A DNA stretch of 64,000 nucleotides from Lumbricus rubellus (Eukaryota > Annelida > Clitellata > Crassiclitellata > Lumbricidae). A model generated the notes under the pieces. That model was not told the origin of the DNA. It did not search any database and worked only from the letters and a program-made list of their open reading frames with translations. The stretch is taken from the NCBI GenBank assembly GCA_945859605.1, contig OX243821.1, positions 22,944,831 through 23,008,830 on the forward strand, read 5' to 3'. Shown here piece after piece: positions 10,560 to 21,543 of the stretch; the first letter of the stretch is position 1; each line of letters begins with the position of its first letter. A program made the position numbers and the translations under genes.

Positions 10560-10673
10560 ATTACAGTGCCTTTTGAAGATGTCTATTCAGAGGCGCTCCC
10601 GACTACAGCGCCGACATCGACTTGTAGTTTCACGCCGAATCGCATGAGTATAACTGCGAGTGAAGGACTTGCT
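10560..10673 (-). mobile_element. tRNA-SINE type 1 fragment, inverted next to the previous copy
   Basis: Minus-strand tail and body (CAGAGGCGCTCCCGACTACA, GTAGTTTCACGCCGAATCGC, GCGAGTGAAGGACTTGC). It makes a tail-to-tail inverted SINE pair with 10341-10556. Confidence 0.8.
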
Positions 10674-10682
10674 TTAATGTAC

Positions 10683-10715
10683 ACACCTCTTCTAAAATTT
10701 TAACTGGGCTATATA
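10683..10715 (-). promoter_or_regulatory. Bipartite ACACCT-N21-TATATA motif
   Basis: ACACCT at 10683 and TATATA at 10710. The flank AACTGGGCTATATAA is shared with the copy at 14159, where GATGACT..GTGGACAAATAAA follows, so these two are duplicates of one segment. Confidence 0.45.
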
Positions 10716-10926
10716 AGGCACCTAGATGACTAGCGGACAAATAAAAGAGCAAATAGCAAATTGGTCAATAGTCAGCAGTCAGAGTTTCGTAGCGGAAAAC
10801 GATGACAAATATTTTAACAGTCTTCCATAAGATAAGCTACATGCAGCAATTTAGTCCGGTGTCTTTATTATAAGTTAAGCTCTTAACTTTATTCCAATGC
10901 CTCTCTTCTGAAGTGAATGTTGTTAA

Positions 10927-10960
10927 ACACCTTTCTAATGGAATTAAACATTGCTATATT
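10927..10960 (-). promoter_or_regulatory. Bipartite ACACCT-N22-TATATT motif
   Basis: ACACCT at 10927, TATATT at 10955; spacing 28. A second copy at 11187/11215 has the same spacing and an AATGTATGTTG(C)TAAACACC flank in common. Confidence 0.45.
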
Positions 10961-11247
10961 AAATGTCTACATCTTTGACTTTTAATGAACGATAGCGTTG
11001 ACAGTGTTGTCTAAAGTTAACTTAATAATATCAAAACATTATTATGCACAATTATTGTAAAGCAAACCTATTCATCAAATGTATGATCGTAATATTATAC
11101 TGGTCTGAAGTTTTGAATGAACAAAAGGTGAATCTCGAAATTGAATAAAAAATCTGATACTGCGCGTTTGGAATGTATGTTGCTAAACACCTTTATAACG
11201 GAGTTAGGCCATTTTATATTAATTATCCATCAGCCCATTAGTTACTT

Positions 11248-11438
11248 TGAAGATCCTGCGTGGTCGAGTGGGTTGTAGCCCGCTCGCCGCGCCGGCGGCC
11301 CAGGTTCAATTCCCGGGCGGGGATCTTTACAGCGGGTGGCTCGGTCGCAATATAAAAGTGGAGTGTGAGGTTGTTCTCTGCCTCCGACACTAATCATCTT
11401 CGATATGAAACAGTGTCGTTAAGCCCTGAACATTTTTT
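11248..11438 (+). mobile_element. tRNA-SINE type 2 with 12-bp target duplication
   Basis: The tRNA-like head has an A-box-like TGGTCGAGTGG and a B box GGTTCAATTCC with flanking GC-rich arms. The body is GGTGGCTCGGTCGCAATAT. The tail CTAATCATCTTCGATATGAA ACAGTGTCGTTAA equals the end of the 100-bp dispersed repeat. CATTAGTTACTT flanks it at 11236-11247 and 11439-11450. Confidence 0.85.
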
Positions 11439-11683
11439 CATTAGTTACTTGATGTATTATAAGTATTGTAAACTTTTTTGCAACACAATGCTGTTAAATT
11501 GAAACTCCTACAAGGCCAGGACTTGCAATCGTTAGGGCTTCGATGGTAAGATGGTGAGTGCGTGGATGGGAGGAGAGATGACATTTTTGGGAGAAGAGGG
11601 AGTTGAGTGGTCTGTGATGAATTACGGTCGCCAGACAATGTGACAGCGCGGCCCGTATTAACTGATTTTAGACGAACGAACGG

Positions 11684-11955
11684 ATGATGATGATGACGAC
11701 GATGATGATGATGATGACAATGACGATGACGATGACGATGATGATGACGACGACGGTGGTGGTAGTGTTTGGTGATGGTGATGTTATTTGAGTCATACAC
11801 GACATGTTGACATGTCGTAATGCTGATTTCTCCAATCAGTGATGAATATTTTGATGATTATAGTTTTGAAAATAACAACGATAACGATGATGAAGATGAC
11901 GATTATACTTCCGGCAGTGGAAGTGGTAGTGTAATAGTAGTAGTAGTAGCAGCAA
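11684..11955. repeat. GAT/GAC and TAG triplet repeats
   Basis: GATGATGACGACG-type tract 11684-11770, further GAT units near 11880-11910 and TAGTAG near 11930-11950, separated by short unique DNA. Confidence 0.85.
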
Positions 11956-12128
11956 CAGCGGTTATATAAAACTTATTTCTATCTCTTCAATTCAAAAAAT
12001 GGACTTTGTCATTAGAAAATTTACATCATTCGTTTTTAGTTTTTAGTATTTTCTTCACCACCTTTCTTAAAGAAGTCATTGCTTTTACTTGTAGTAAAGA
12101 TTATATTTTACACAATTTTTTCCATGTG

Positions 12129-12666
12129 CTAAAATAGTGAAATAAGACCCGCTAATTAGAGCCAAGACAAATTAAATTAACTTTCCTCCCATATACTCTG
12201 TTAACTAATCAAAAGTTATTTTAAAGATTTTATATACTTTCTCACTCCCAACAACTCCTTCTCGTTTTCATTCCTGTTTATTAAGTCCCTCTACCTCTCC
12301 CTCCTCCTCTTTTCTCTCTTCCTCTTATTTCTCCTCTTCTTCCTATTCCTCGTCTGACCTACCTCCCCTCCTCTCCTCTCTCCCACCTTCCTTCCCACCT
12401 CCCTCCTCCATGCCTTTTTCACCATCCCAACCCCTCCCCTCCCTCTTCCTCATCTGCCTCTAATTCTGTTCAACGTAGCATAAGTCCAACGCGTGATTCC
12501 CAACGCTCTACTCAGACGAGCGCTATCTAGCGCTAGATAATTCGACTGGCAAAGCACAACGAACACCAGACATTTAAACACACGACACATAAACACGCGA
12601 CACTTAAACACAGTGTTAATTTAATTTGTCTTGGCTCTAATTAGCGGGTCTTATTTCACTTTTCTA
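12129..12666. mobile_element. Foldback/MITE-like element with ~50-bp inverted repeats
   Basis: The left arm 12129-12180 (from CTAAAATAGTGAAATAAGAC to AAATTAAATTAA) and the right arm 12616-12666 are near-perfect reverse complements. They share AGTGAAATAAGACCCGCTAA and TTAGAGCCAAGACAAATTAA. The inner part holds a CT-rich tract (about 12245-12470) and ACACGCGACAC-type repeats. No coding frame and no clear target duplication, so the superfamily is not assigned. Confidence 0.8.
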
Positions 12667-12669
12667 GAT

Positions 12670-13283
12670 GACCATGAATTTATATAAAATTCGATAGCCC
12701 GCTTTCACCGCGTTCGTGTGTATTAAAATTTCCCGGGGCGAAGCACAACATATTATACTCATAAATATAATGGGACGAGATATCGCTTATTGAATCCCAC
12801 TCTGGACAGCGGACACGTCTGCTGGAACTTTTCACAGAACGTCGTCTGTAGGCATTGGGTGCGTTTTTGTCGGCAATGCTACATCAGAAGGGACTCTTTT
12901 TAATCTGGATGGATATTTTGGATCGATATTTCTGTTGAGTGATTATCTGCAGCTGTTTGGTTGGTGGGTGTTTAACAAGGATGCTATTTTGAGTCTTGAT
13001 AATTTCTTCAGGCTTATGACTGGCACTTTCAAAAGCATGAAGGGATATGACAAATGGAGGCGATTGTGGATTAATTAAGTAATTATTTGTATTATACTTT
13101 GAATGTCATCTTGACTTGAAAAATTGCGAATTGTGTGATTACTACTTTGATAACAGGCTAAATTTTATATGTTTTCGTAATCAATTACAGTACAACTGCG
13201 ACGTTTTGCACATATAAAATATATATTATTATTGTATAATTTAAAAAGGTGTCCAAGAGGAGTCGAAATTGTTACAGTTAACG
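12670..13283. other. Unique spacer
   Basis: No gene recognised; an AAAAAGGTGTCC core lies at about 13244 with TATATT-rich sequence about 28 bp upstream. Confidence 0.5.
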
Positions 13284-13745
13284 TTAACCCGTTGGAGGTG
13301 AGGTGGGGTGTGACACACCCCAGAGGTATTTTACTGTAATTTTTTGTGGAAAACGTCAAACCAGCTTGGATTATTTTTTTTCTACCTTTGTGAATACGAA
13401 ATACGGACATTTTACCAAAATTTCAGGAATTTTGAACGAACAGTTTTTTTTATTTTAATGTATTTTTGAAGGAAATTGCGATTTTTCGTATACAAACCGA
13501 ACTTACACGGGCAAAGTACACAATGGATGGGTTCACCTTCTGGCGATCTAATAGGGATTGAAAACAGATATTTGTTCGTGATAATCACCTGTTTAGTTGA
13601 TAATTGATCATAGAAGAATAGCTTAATTCAAATTAATGTTTTCCATTTGATATCGCGACTTGAAAATAAAAATATGGGTTGGGGTATGTCAGACCCCACC
13701 TCACCTCTAACGTTACAATGCGTCACCTCACCTCCAACGGGTTAA
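13284..13745. mobile_element. TTAA-flanked piggyBac-like MITE, family 2 (462 bp)
   Basis: TTAA at 13284-13287 and 13742-13745. The 18-bp perfect inverted repeats CCCGTTGGAGGTGAGGTG / CACCTCACCTCCAACGGG directly follow. Subterminal GGGGTGTGACACACCCC is a palindrome, as in family 1, and ACCCCACCTCACCTC repeats near the right end. No transposase frame. Confidence 0.85.
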
Positions 13746-13889
13746 GTAATTATTTATGATACCATGCATTTAAATCGCAACGGCGCTTTTCAAAGTCACT
13801 CGGTTGCTTACGTCAAAATTGTAGACGTCACTAGAATAACAAGTTATCTTAATTGTAAAGTTATATATAATGCAATGTTTGGCAATTGC

Positions 13890-14100
13890 AATTCCAATTA
13901 TCTGGAATGGCCTCCTTTTTCGAACTACGCCTACACCCTGGGACTTTACCAGGATCCTTCTTTACTAAATTTAAAACTGTTCTTTTTGGGTGCGCTGGAG
14001 TCGGGAGCGCCTCTGAGTAGTTTTTACTTTAAGGAGCGCTGTAAAAAGTCTGAATGAAGGAATGATTGAATGAATGAATGAACGCAACATATTTGAAAAT
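13890..14100 (+). pseudogene. CR1/L2-like LINE: last codons of ORF2 and 3' end
   Basis: In the frame containing 13967 the DNA reads GTLPGSFFTKFKTVLFGCAG then VGSASE and a stop. This is the typical end of a CR1/L2-type ORF2, after a leucine/proline-rich WNGLPFELRL-like stretch that is decayed here. The stop lies in GAGCGCCTCTGAGTAG, the same sequence found in the tail of SINE type 1. A GAATGAATGAATGAAC microsatellite tail follows. Confidence 0.7.
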
Positions 14101-14158
14101 GCTTACACCTTTAAAAAGGTTATATTTCTGATCAATGATTGTCATAGGTGAATTTTAT

Positions 14159-14191
14159 ACACCTCTTCGAAATTTTTAACTGGGCTATATA
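14159..14191 (-). promoter_or_regulatory. Bipartite ACACCT-N21-TATATA motif
   Basis: ACACCT at 14159, TATATA at 14186; paralogous to the copy at 10683. Confidence 0.45.
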
Positions 14192-14469
14192 ACTCACCTG
14201 GATGACTTGTGGACAAATAAATTTAGTCCATAAATGGCTATTATATAGCAAATTGGTCAATAGCTATAGTCAGTGCCGTAGAAAGCGTAGAAGGCCATTT
14301 TATGTTATTGTAAGAAAGAAAAAGAAGAAGTTGAAGTCGCTCTTTCCTATTCTTTGCAAAAAATGCCACAAGATACCACAATAAAACCCATTCCACGAAA
14401 CTTATAAACTTTCAAATCAAATACAAATATTAAATGCGTCGTCCAAATTCCTACAGAAAAGCTACATGT

Positions 14470-16050
14470 ATGGCTTTTAGAATCCAACCAAAAAACGCAC
14501 CTTTTTCTAGCAACTCCTCCTCCACCGCCGTGCGCTTCTCCGTCCGTCTGTCTTATCTCATGACCCGAATATACGTCTCGTCCTGATTCCAAGCGACGGT
14601 CTGTTGTGGCCAATCTATCTATTCACACCGATTACGGCGACGCCGATCGGTCCCCGGGGTACGACCGGGTTTCCACCGACTACAACGTCCACCTTAATCG
14701 CAATCAATGTCGCCCGTCCGTTTGTCCTGCTCCGGGCATATTTGGACCGCTATACATCACGTCGCGAGCGTGTCATATTATGGGAATGCGTATAACACGC
14801 GGATGGTGGCGACGCGCAGCGGGAAGAATATACAAAGGGCGACGTTTTGATAAAATAAAACATGTGTATGATTCCTTTCAATGTTATTTGAAGTTGGTCC
14901 TACGTTAAATTTGAATTCATTACGAAATATTAATGCTATATAGGACCAATTTTATTTTAAATAGGTCCTTTAATTAATTAACATAATTATTAGACATCTT
15001 AAAAAATGTCAATTTTCCACATCATTTTGGGCAGTTTTTATCAACCTTTTTTAAACAATTAGAGCCACGTTATATACGTCTGTGCCTCATGAACTCTAAT
15101 ATAAGGGCGGTTTTAAATCACAAGTGTATTGTGTATAATCAATGAATGTGTACAAATGAAATACAAACATTGTGTCATAATACTTGCATAGATGATAATA
15201 TCAAATGAGCTATTGAAACATCGAAGTCACTGGTTAAGACCCTCTATTTGGTAAAATCACTTTGTCATCATTGATAAAAAACGTCATATTCACTGTTTCG
15301 TTGTTAAAATGTATCATTGTTTTGTTGTGCACTTTTGAATAAGCTCTCTTCATTGACACGTTCTGCCTTATTAACTTTTATCCGTATTACTTATAGATAT
15401 ATCATGAATGGTGGTTGCGTTGTTGTGCAATAGGTTGCTATAAGGTTGTCTCTCAGGCGCTCAACAATTGCGTTGGTTGTCTTCCTGACCTCAGAGAAGT
15501 TGACCAGGCTGTTATATGTACATCACTACGATCACATCCGCAAAAGTTTAGACACCCGTTTTTTATATTAACCATAACTATAAATAGTTATTGTTGGGTT
15601 CTTGTATTACATTTAAGCTCAGTGATGTGCACTGTGAGAGTCTCCTTATGGATTTATATGTAAAATGCGATAAATTATACTTTCAATATTGTGACGACAG
15701 CGTAGTGACGAGGAAAATCAATCCGACCGGACACTATTTTGCGACCGATGCTTATTTCATGTCACACCCACCATGTGCCTCCACCATGCACGGACATTAG
15801 CACAACTACTGCGACCTCTTTCGGAATATTTCCAACGTTACCGCATTTATCCTTTCTCCTTTCACTGGTGGGTCAAAGGTCAATGCATAGATACATATTT
15901 TGCCGACGAAGGAAGCCAATCGTATCTCCATATTGTGGCACTAAAGACGACATTTTATCTTCGAATGACGCATTATGTTTCCATTGCGACCCGTTATGCG
16001 TTGGACCAGCTTGCCGTGCGCATTAATTATGTGCGCCAGTTTAGATAAGC
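14470..16050. other. Uncharacterised stretch with two GC-richer islands
   Basis: Islands at about 14500-14870 and 15690-16030 are richer in CG than their surroundings and carry open frames (14606-14908; 15773-16048). Neither frame shows a family motif, low-complexity bias or a clear splice context. They are not seen elsewhere in the window. They could be exons of an unrecognised gene, regulatory DNA or old repeats. Confidence 0.3.
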
Positions 16051-16777
16051 GAAAAGATTTATTATAGCGCCGCGTTATATAAAATATCGGGTGTTTAATG
16101 CATTTCCCGCTTTGAAAAAATTACATTAATTAGTTGCCGCCACGAGTGAGTTTATTGACGATTCAGAATTTTGCCCAAGGGACGAGAGAACATGAATACA
16201 TTTCTTTCTCATGCAAGATGAGTTTCTAGTTACCGAAAATATGCTATGATCTGAGTTGGTTATACATTATTGTCATTAGTTTAAGTAGTCATTGGTAGAG
16301 ATATTCGAGTAAGGAGAGAAGTAATGATTACATAGTTCATGTTGAAAACCCTTATTAGATCGATATTAAACGCTATATAAGAGCGAACAAAGCTTGAAAC
16401 TTCGATCAATTCATTAACACACAGATAGTCTAATTGCTTTAAACTCCGCCCCGCTAGTTATTTGCCAATGGCATTGCGAACACTAATCATCCTAAATAAG
16501 GCACAGCGTTCCTATAGGACGGGCAAGAGCAGTAGGAGTGGACGTGAAGGGAGGTAGAAGAAGGGGAGAGGAAGAGGTGGAGAAGAGGAAGAGGAGTTGG
16601 GGTGGAAGAGCGGGAGAGTATTAGTTGACAGTTCTTTTTGCAGAAGAAGCTACCGTCAGTGACATGTGAGGTCACAGTGCATGACAGCATCTGTCATGGC
16701 GTCAGGTCCATATAAGCAAATAGAATTCACGAATATTTTTGAAATCATGAATTCGTGAGTAATATTATGAACTGAAG

Positions 16778-17158
16778 TTGTCATCTAAATCTCTTCCTCC
16801 ATCCGACGTCTTCATGCAATTCAGAACCGTCATCTCCGTCCATCCTCCTCCATCTCCTGCTCCTGCCCCTCCTCCTCCTCCTCCTCCTCCTCCTCCTCCT
16901 CATCCTCCTCCTCATCCTCCTCCTCCTCCTTCTCTCCTCCTCTTCCTCCTCCCCTCCTCCCCTCCTCCTCCCCTCCTCCTCCTCCTCCTTCTCCCCCTCC
17001 TCCTTCTCCTCCTCTTCCTCTTCCTCTTCCTCTTCCTCTTCCTCTTCCTCTTTCTCTTTCTCTTCCTCTTCCTCTTCCTCTTCCTCTTCCTCTTCCTCTT
17101 CCTTCTCCTCCTCCTCCCCCTCCTCTTCCTCCTCCTCCTCCTCCTCCTCCTCCTCCAT
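16778..17158. repeat. (CTC)n / (TTCCTC)n pyrimidine tract
   Basis: About 300 bp of CTCCTC and TTCCTCTTCC units. The long Leu/Phe/Pro and Glu/Arg frames over it in both directions are artefacts of composition. Confidence 0.95.
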
Positions 17159-17338
17159 CACCTTGTCTTCACCATGCACCGACCGAGTAGTCCCGAAGTC
17201 GGCTCGGAGCGCGACCGGCGTCACCCCGTGGGTGCAGCAGCAGCGACGATGCGGCGGGCGCCTCAGAGGCGAGCGTCGCACGGGCGGAGTATGGAACGCC
17301 GTCGGTCGGATGATAATAATATTAATAGTTCACAATGG

Positions 17339-17370
17339 ACACCTTTATTAAAATGAAGCTCATCTATATA
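17339..17370 (-). promoter_or_regulatory. Bipartite ACACCT-N20-TATATA motif
   Basis: ACACCT at 17339 and TATATA at 17365, 26 bp apart, just left of the LINE insertion. Confidence 0.35.
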
Positions 17371-17389
17371 AATATAAGCAACAATCTTA

Positions 17390-20300
17390 ATGTTTTTTTT
17401 TAATGAAAGAGGTCAGATTTTAGAAGAAATTATAAATGATAAAAGTTTAACTATTCTAAATACAGGACAACCCACATTAATACCTCCCATGCATTCCAAG
17501 AATCGTTCAGTAATTGACCTGTCTATTGTAACAAAGGAGCTGGCCTTAAATTGTCGGCATTATGTTTCTAATAATAGCATGGGTTCAGACCATTACTTGT
17601 GTAACATAATTGTAAATGAGGAGGTTCAAATTGAACCTAACATGAGTATGCAAATGTGGAAGTTGAAGAAGGCCGACTGGAAAGCTTTTAAGGAAAATAG
17701 TCAATATTTTTAAACTGAAGGTCTTATTGATGAAAATAATAATGATACTTTCAAAAATATTGTAGAATCTCTCACGTCATTAGCCAATGAAACGCTACCT
17801 TGTAAGAAAAATAAACCCAACAATAACCATTTCCAATTAAATAGGAAACACAAACCAACTCCATTTTGGAATAACAAATGCACCGAAGTAATCTACAGCA
17901 GAAATAAAGTTAGAAACAAAGCTATAAAGTCAAAGGAGTTGAAAGACTACATAGAATTAAAACATCAAGAAGCAGTTGTAAAGGTGACCTTACAATCAGA
18001 AGCAAAAGCTAGTTGGGAAAACTTTTGTTCTGAATTAACTGACCAAACTAAATTGGGTAAGGTATGGGACATGGCTCGACGGATGAATGGTGTAACATCA
18101 TATAGTTCCATCCCAACCTTAAATTCTAATGGATTGCTTGCAGAGAATAATTTAGACAAATCTAACCTATTGGCGCAAATGTATGCCAATACTAGTAGTA
18201 ATAGTAACTATAGTCCAAAATTTGTTGAGCATTTAAAAAGTGTCAAAAATGAACATAGCCCAATTCCATCTGATAAATTACCAGACCTAGAAGACATAGA
18301 GGCTCTTAACGAAAATTTCTCAATCAAAGAATTAAAAGATGCCATTCGAAATTCTAAATGTAATAAATCGCCAGGCGATGACAAAATTCCTTATGAATTT
18401 ATTAAACATCTACATAGGCGTGCACTTAAAATATTGTTAGATTTTTACAATAAGATATGGACAGAGAGTGAATTGCCTGATGATTGGCATCATGCTATTA
18501 TATTACCTCTTTTGAAACCGAATAAGAGTGCATCTAATCCTGAATCCTATAGGCCCATATCATTGACATCAACTCTGTGTAAAATCATGGAAAAACTGAT
18601 TACTAATCGGTTGCAGTGGTTTGTGGAAAAAAATAATCTGCTTTCAAAAAATCAGTCTGGTTTCCGAAAAAACAAAAGTACTATAAACCAGATACTTAAA
18701 TTGCAAGATAATATTTTGAAAAAGTTTAAAAATAAAGAAGATGTATTAGCAATATTTATTGATTTTGAACGTGCATATGACATGCTCCATATTCCAACAT
18801 TACAGAAAAAGCTCTTAAATATGGGAATTATAGGTAAAACATATAATTGGATAGTAAACTTTTTATCCAATAGAACATTTCAGGTCAAAGTTGGTGCTTC
18901 TCTCTCTGACAATTGCATTTTAGAAAATGGTACACCTCAAGGGTCCATTATATCACCCTTATTGTTTCTTATAATGATAAATGACATACCTGGTGAGGTA
19001 GATGGAGTACAAATGACCTTATTTGCTGATGACAGCTCCATTTATGCTAGCCATCGCAACCGTAGTAAATTGCAGAACAAAATTCAATTGTCATTAGATA
19101 CAATTAATGCTTGGTGCAATAAGAACGGTTTTAAAATTTCTATCAGTAAAACTATAGGAGTGTTATTTACTAAGAAACGCAGGCTATCAAACATTGACAT
19201 AAAAATTGGGAGTGAACACATTAAAATTGAAAAAACAGTAAAATTCCTTGGGGTAATTTTTGATCACAGGTTATCATGGAAACCACATTTAGAATATGTT
19301 ATTGCTAAGTGTAGAAATCGTATGAATCTTATGAGAGCAGTGTCTGGCCACCATTGGGGCGCTTCGAAAAAAGCCCTAATTCACATATATCGGGCCCTTA
19401 TTAGATCAGTCATTGATTACGGGGATGCAGCTTTTTCATCAGCACCTAAATCGTATCTAGATAAGTTATCATCTATTCAGACTGAAGCGCTTAGATTGTG
19501 CTGTGGCGCTGCCAAAGGAACTGCAGCCATAGCTCTTCAGAATGAGTGCGGTGAAATGCCTCTAGAAATGAGAAGATTGCAGAGTTCACTAAAGTTGGGT
19601 GCTAAAGTTTTGGGAACTTCTGATCATCCGCTTGAATCTGCTTATAAATTGCATTGGACGGATGAGTTCAGAACATCTGGTCAAAATAACCAGTCCACTT
19701 ACATAAGAACACATAGTTTTTTCTCCTCTCTTAATCTCCCCTTTCAATCCCCCACCTTTCCTACGACTCCATTTTGGTTAAATAATGATATTGATGTCGA
19801 TGTGAGTCTTCACAAAGAAATGAGTAAGAAATACGACAACCCTGAGCTTTTGCATCTTCTATCACTGGAACATATAAATAAATATCCTACTTTCACGCAC
19901 ATATATACAGATGGTTCAAAAGTAGATAATTTAGTCGCTGCAGCTTATACAATCCCTACCCTAAATTTAGACAAACAACTCCGTCTTTGTGACAACTCTA
20001 GCATATTTGCAGCTGAATTAACTGCTATTAAAGAAGTATTCTCCTGGATATCAGAAAATGAAGACCAAGACCTTAAAGACTTTGTTATATTTTCTGACTC
20101 TTTAAGTGTTCTGACGTCTATTAAGAATTCGTTTACAAAGTCCCGTCCAAACCTATTACAAGAAACAATAAGAATCTTTAATCAAATTAAAATTAGTAAA
20201 GTGCTTTTGATCTGGATCCCGAGTCATGTAAATATATTAGGTAATGAGAGAGCGGATGCTTTAGCAAAGCAATCACTGACTATGCCAATTATTAATTCAA

Positions 20301-20743
20301 CAAACTATTTAGAATTGCAAGAAGTTGCTTCAATTGTAAAATTGCATGTAATTGAGAAGTGGCAGACATACTATGACAGTGTTCCCAAGGGCCATCACTA
20401 TAAATATATATCTCCAGTTGTGAACACAAACTTGAAATTTACAGACCTTGATAGAAAGAAGGAGGTTCAAATTTCAAGATTAAGATTAGGCAAGGTAAAT
20501 CTAAATGAAAGACTCTATATTATGAAAAAGCATGAAAATGGTCTTTGTAATTTATGTAAAGTCCCAGAGAACATAGATCATTTATTATTAACTTGCAAAA
20601 AAGAAAATATCTCTACCACTTTAAGAGATTCCTGTGTTTCTTTTAAAGTAGACTTCAACATCAAGAATTTGCTTGATAGTGGTTATATGCAAAGTGTTGT
20701 TTATAGGCTTATAAACCTGATAAATAAAGGAAAAATTGTATAA
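17390..20743 (+). pseudogene. LINE ORF2 (endonuclease end, reverse transcriptase, RNase H), one in-frame stop
   Basis: The frame is open from about 17390 to 20743 except for a TAA at 17711-17713. The first part carries the end of an APE-type endonuclease (SVIDLSIVTKE, MGSDHYLCNI). Counting from 17939 (934 residues), YRPISLTSTL starts near residue 204 and FIDFERAYD near 274. GTPQGSIISPLLF near 332 and the catalytic FADD at 362-365 follow. RNase H has YTDGSK (Asp658), an AAELTAI Glu, FSDSLS, and WIPSHVNILGNERADALAKQ, so all catalytic acids are present. The C-terminus holds a CNLCKVPENIDHLLLTC zinc-knuckle-like motif. RNase H after RT points to the I superclade, and Nimb is the best guess. With the N-terminus and promoter missing, the copy should be dead. 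Confidence 0.9.
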
Positions 20744-21533
20744 TCTCCGTCATTTGTGGAACAGTGTGGAAATGTGCAAACACCATTTTAATCTAGGAAG
20801 CTTTATTTCTGAATGTTTGTTGTTATGTTTGATGTTGTTTGATTTTCTCGTAAAATGTGTGAGCTAAATTAAGAAATAGAACAAGATTCGTACGTTGGTT
20901 GATCTACAGATTTATAGAGACATTGAGTAACATATTAACAGTTTTGAAACATAGTTGTTTAGTATAACAAATATGATATAAAAAAAAATTAAGTTGTGTG
21001 ACAATGTATTCAAAACTGATCAGGCGTGTGTACTGTTGTTGTTTTGCTATTATTGATTGTCATGCAATTGTAACATGATTGTGTGGGAATATATTTTGTC
21101 GTCATTGCTTTTGTTACAGCAAAACTATATCTAATAGTAACCTGTTTAAGAATTTCTTTCAATGAAATGTAGAAGTTTTGAATCAAATTCGTATTAAGAA
21201 TGGTAATCAAGAAAATTATGTGACATTTCTTGCATGTAAGCATGTGACAATTACTGCAGTATATAAATGAATTTCCTAAGCAAAGGTTTTAACATAACTT
21301 GAATTATTGATGTTATTAACTGTTAACCATTTTGCTCTCAAGCAATGAACACTAATGACATTGAAAACTAATATTATGTTATAGCTATGGCAACGAACAT
21401 TGATATTGTTATGACAACGTTATATGGTGTATTTTGAACGCCATAAATTCACTATTACTGTCCTGTATAAGCTGTAAATTGTCGTCAACGGCCTTAGATG
21501 CCATACGACGACGTTAAACTTTGGTTAAATAAA
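17398..21533 (+). mobile_element. 5'-truncated I/Nimb-like non-LTR retrotransposon
   Basis: The element starts inside the endonuclease region of ORF2 and runs through reverse transcriptase and RNase H to a 3' UTR ending GACGTTAAACTTTGGTTAAA then TAAATAA. The flanks share TAATGTTTTT (17388-17397 and 21534-21543), a candidate 10-bp target duplication weakened by its T-run. A 68-bp relative of the 3' end is at 5168-5235 on the minus strand. It lies in the A-B spacer and has no counterpart in the B-C spacer seen here. Confidence 0.85.
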
Positions 21534-21543
21534 TAATGTTTTT

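Noticed and set aside
11248..11320. Functional tRNA gene
   Set aside because: Internal boxes are good, but the acceptor stem pairs poorly, and a SINE body, tail and target duplication follow.
16778..17356. 192-codon Leu/Phe/Pro frame and its Glu-rich opposite
   Set aside because: Pure CTC/TTCCTC microsatellite reading; the flanking residues show no family.
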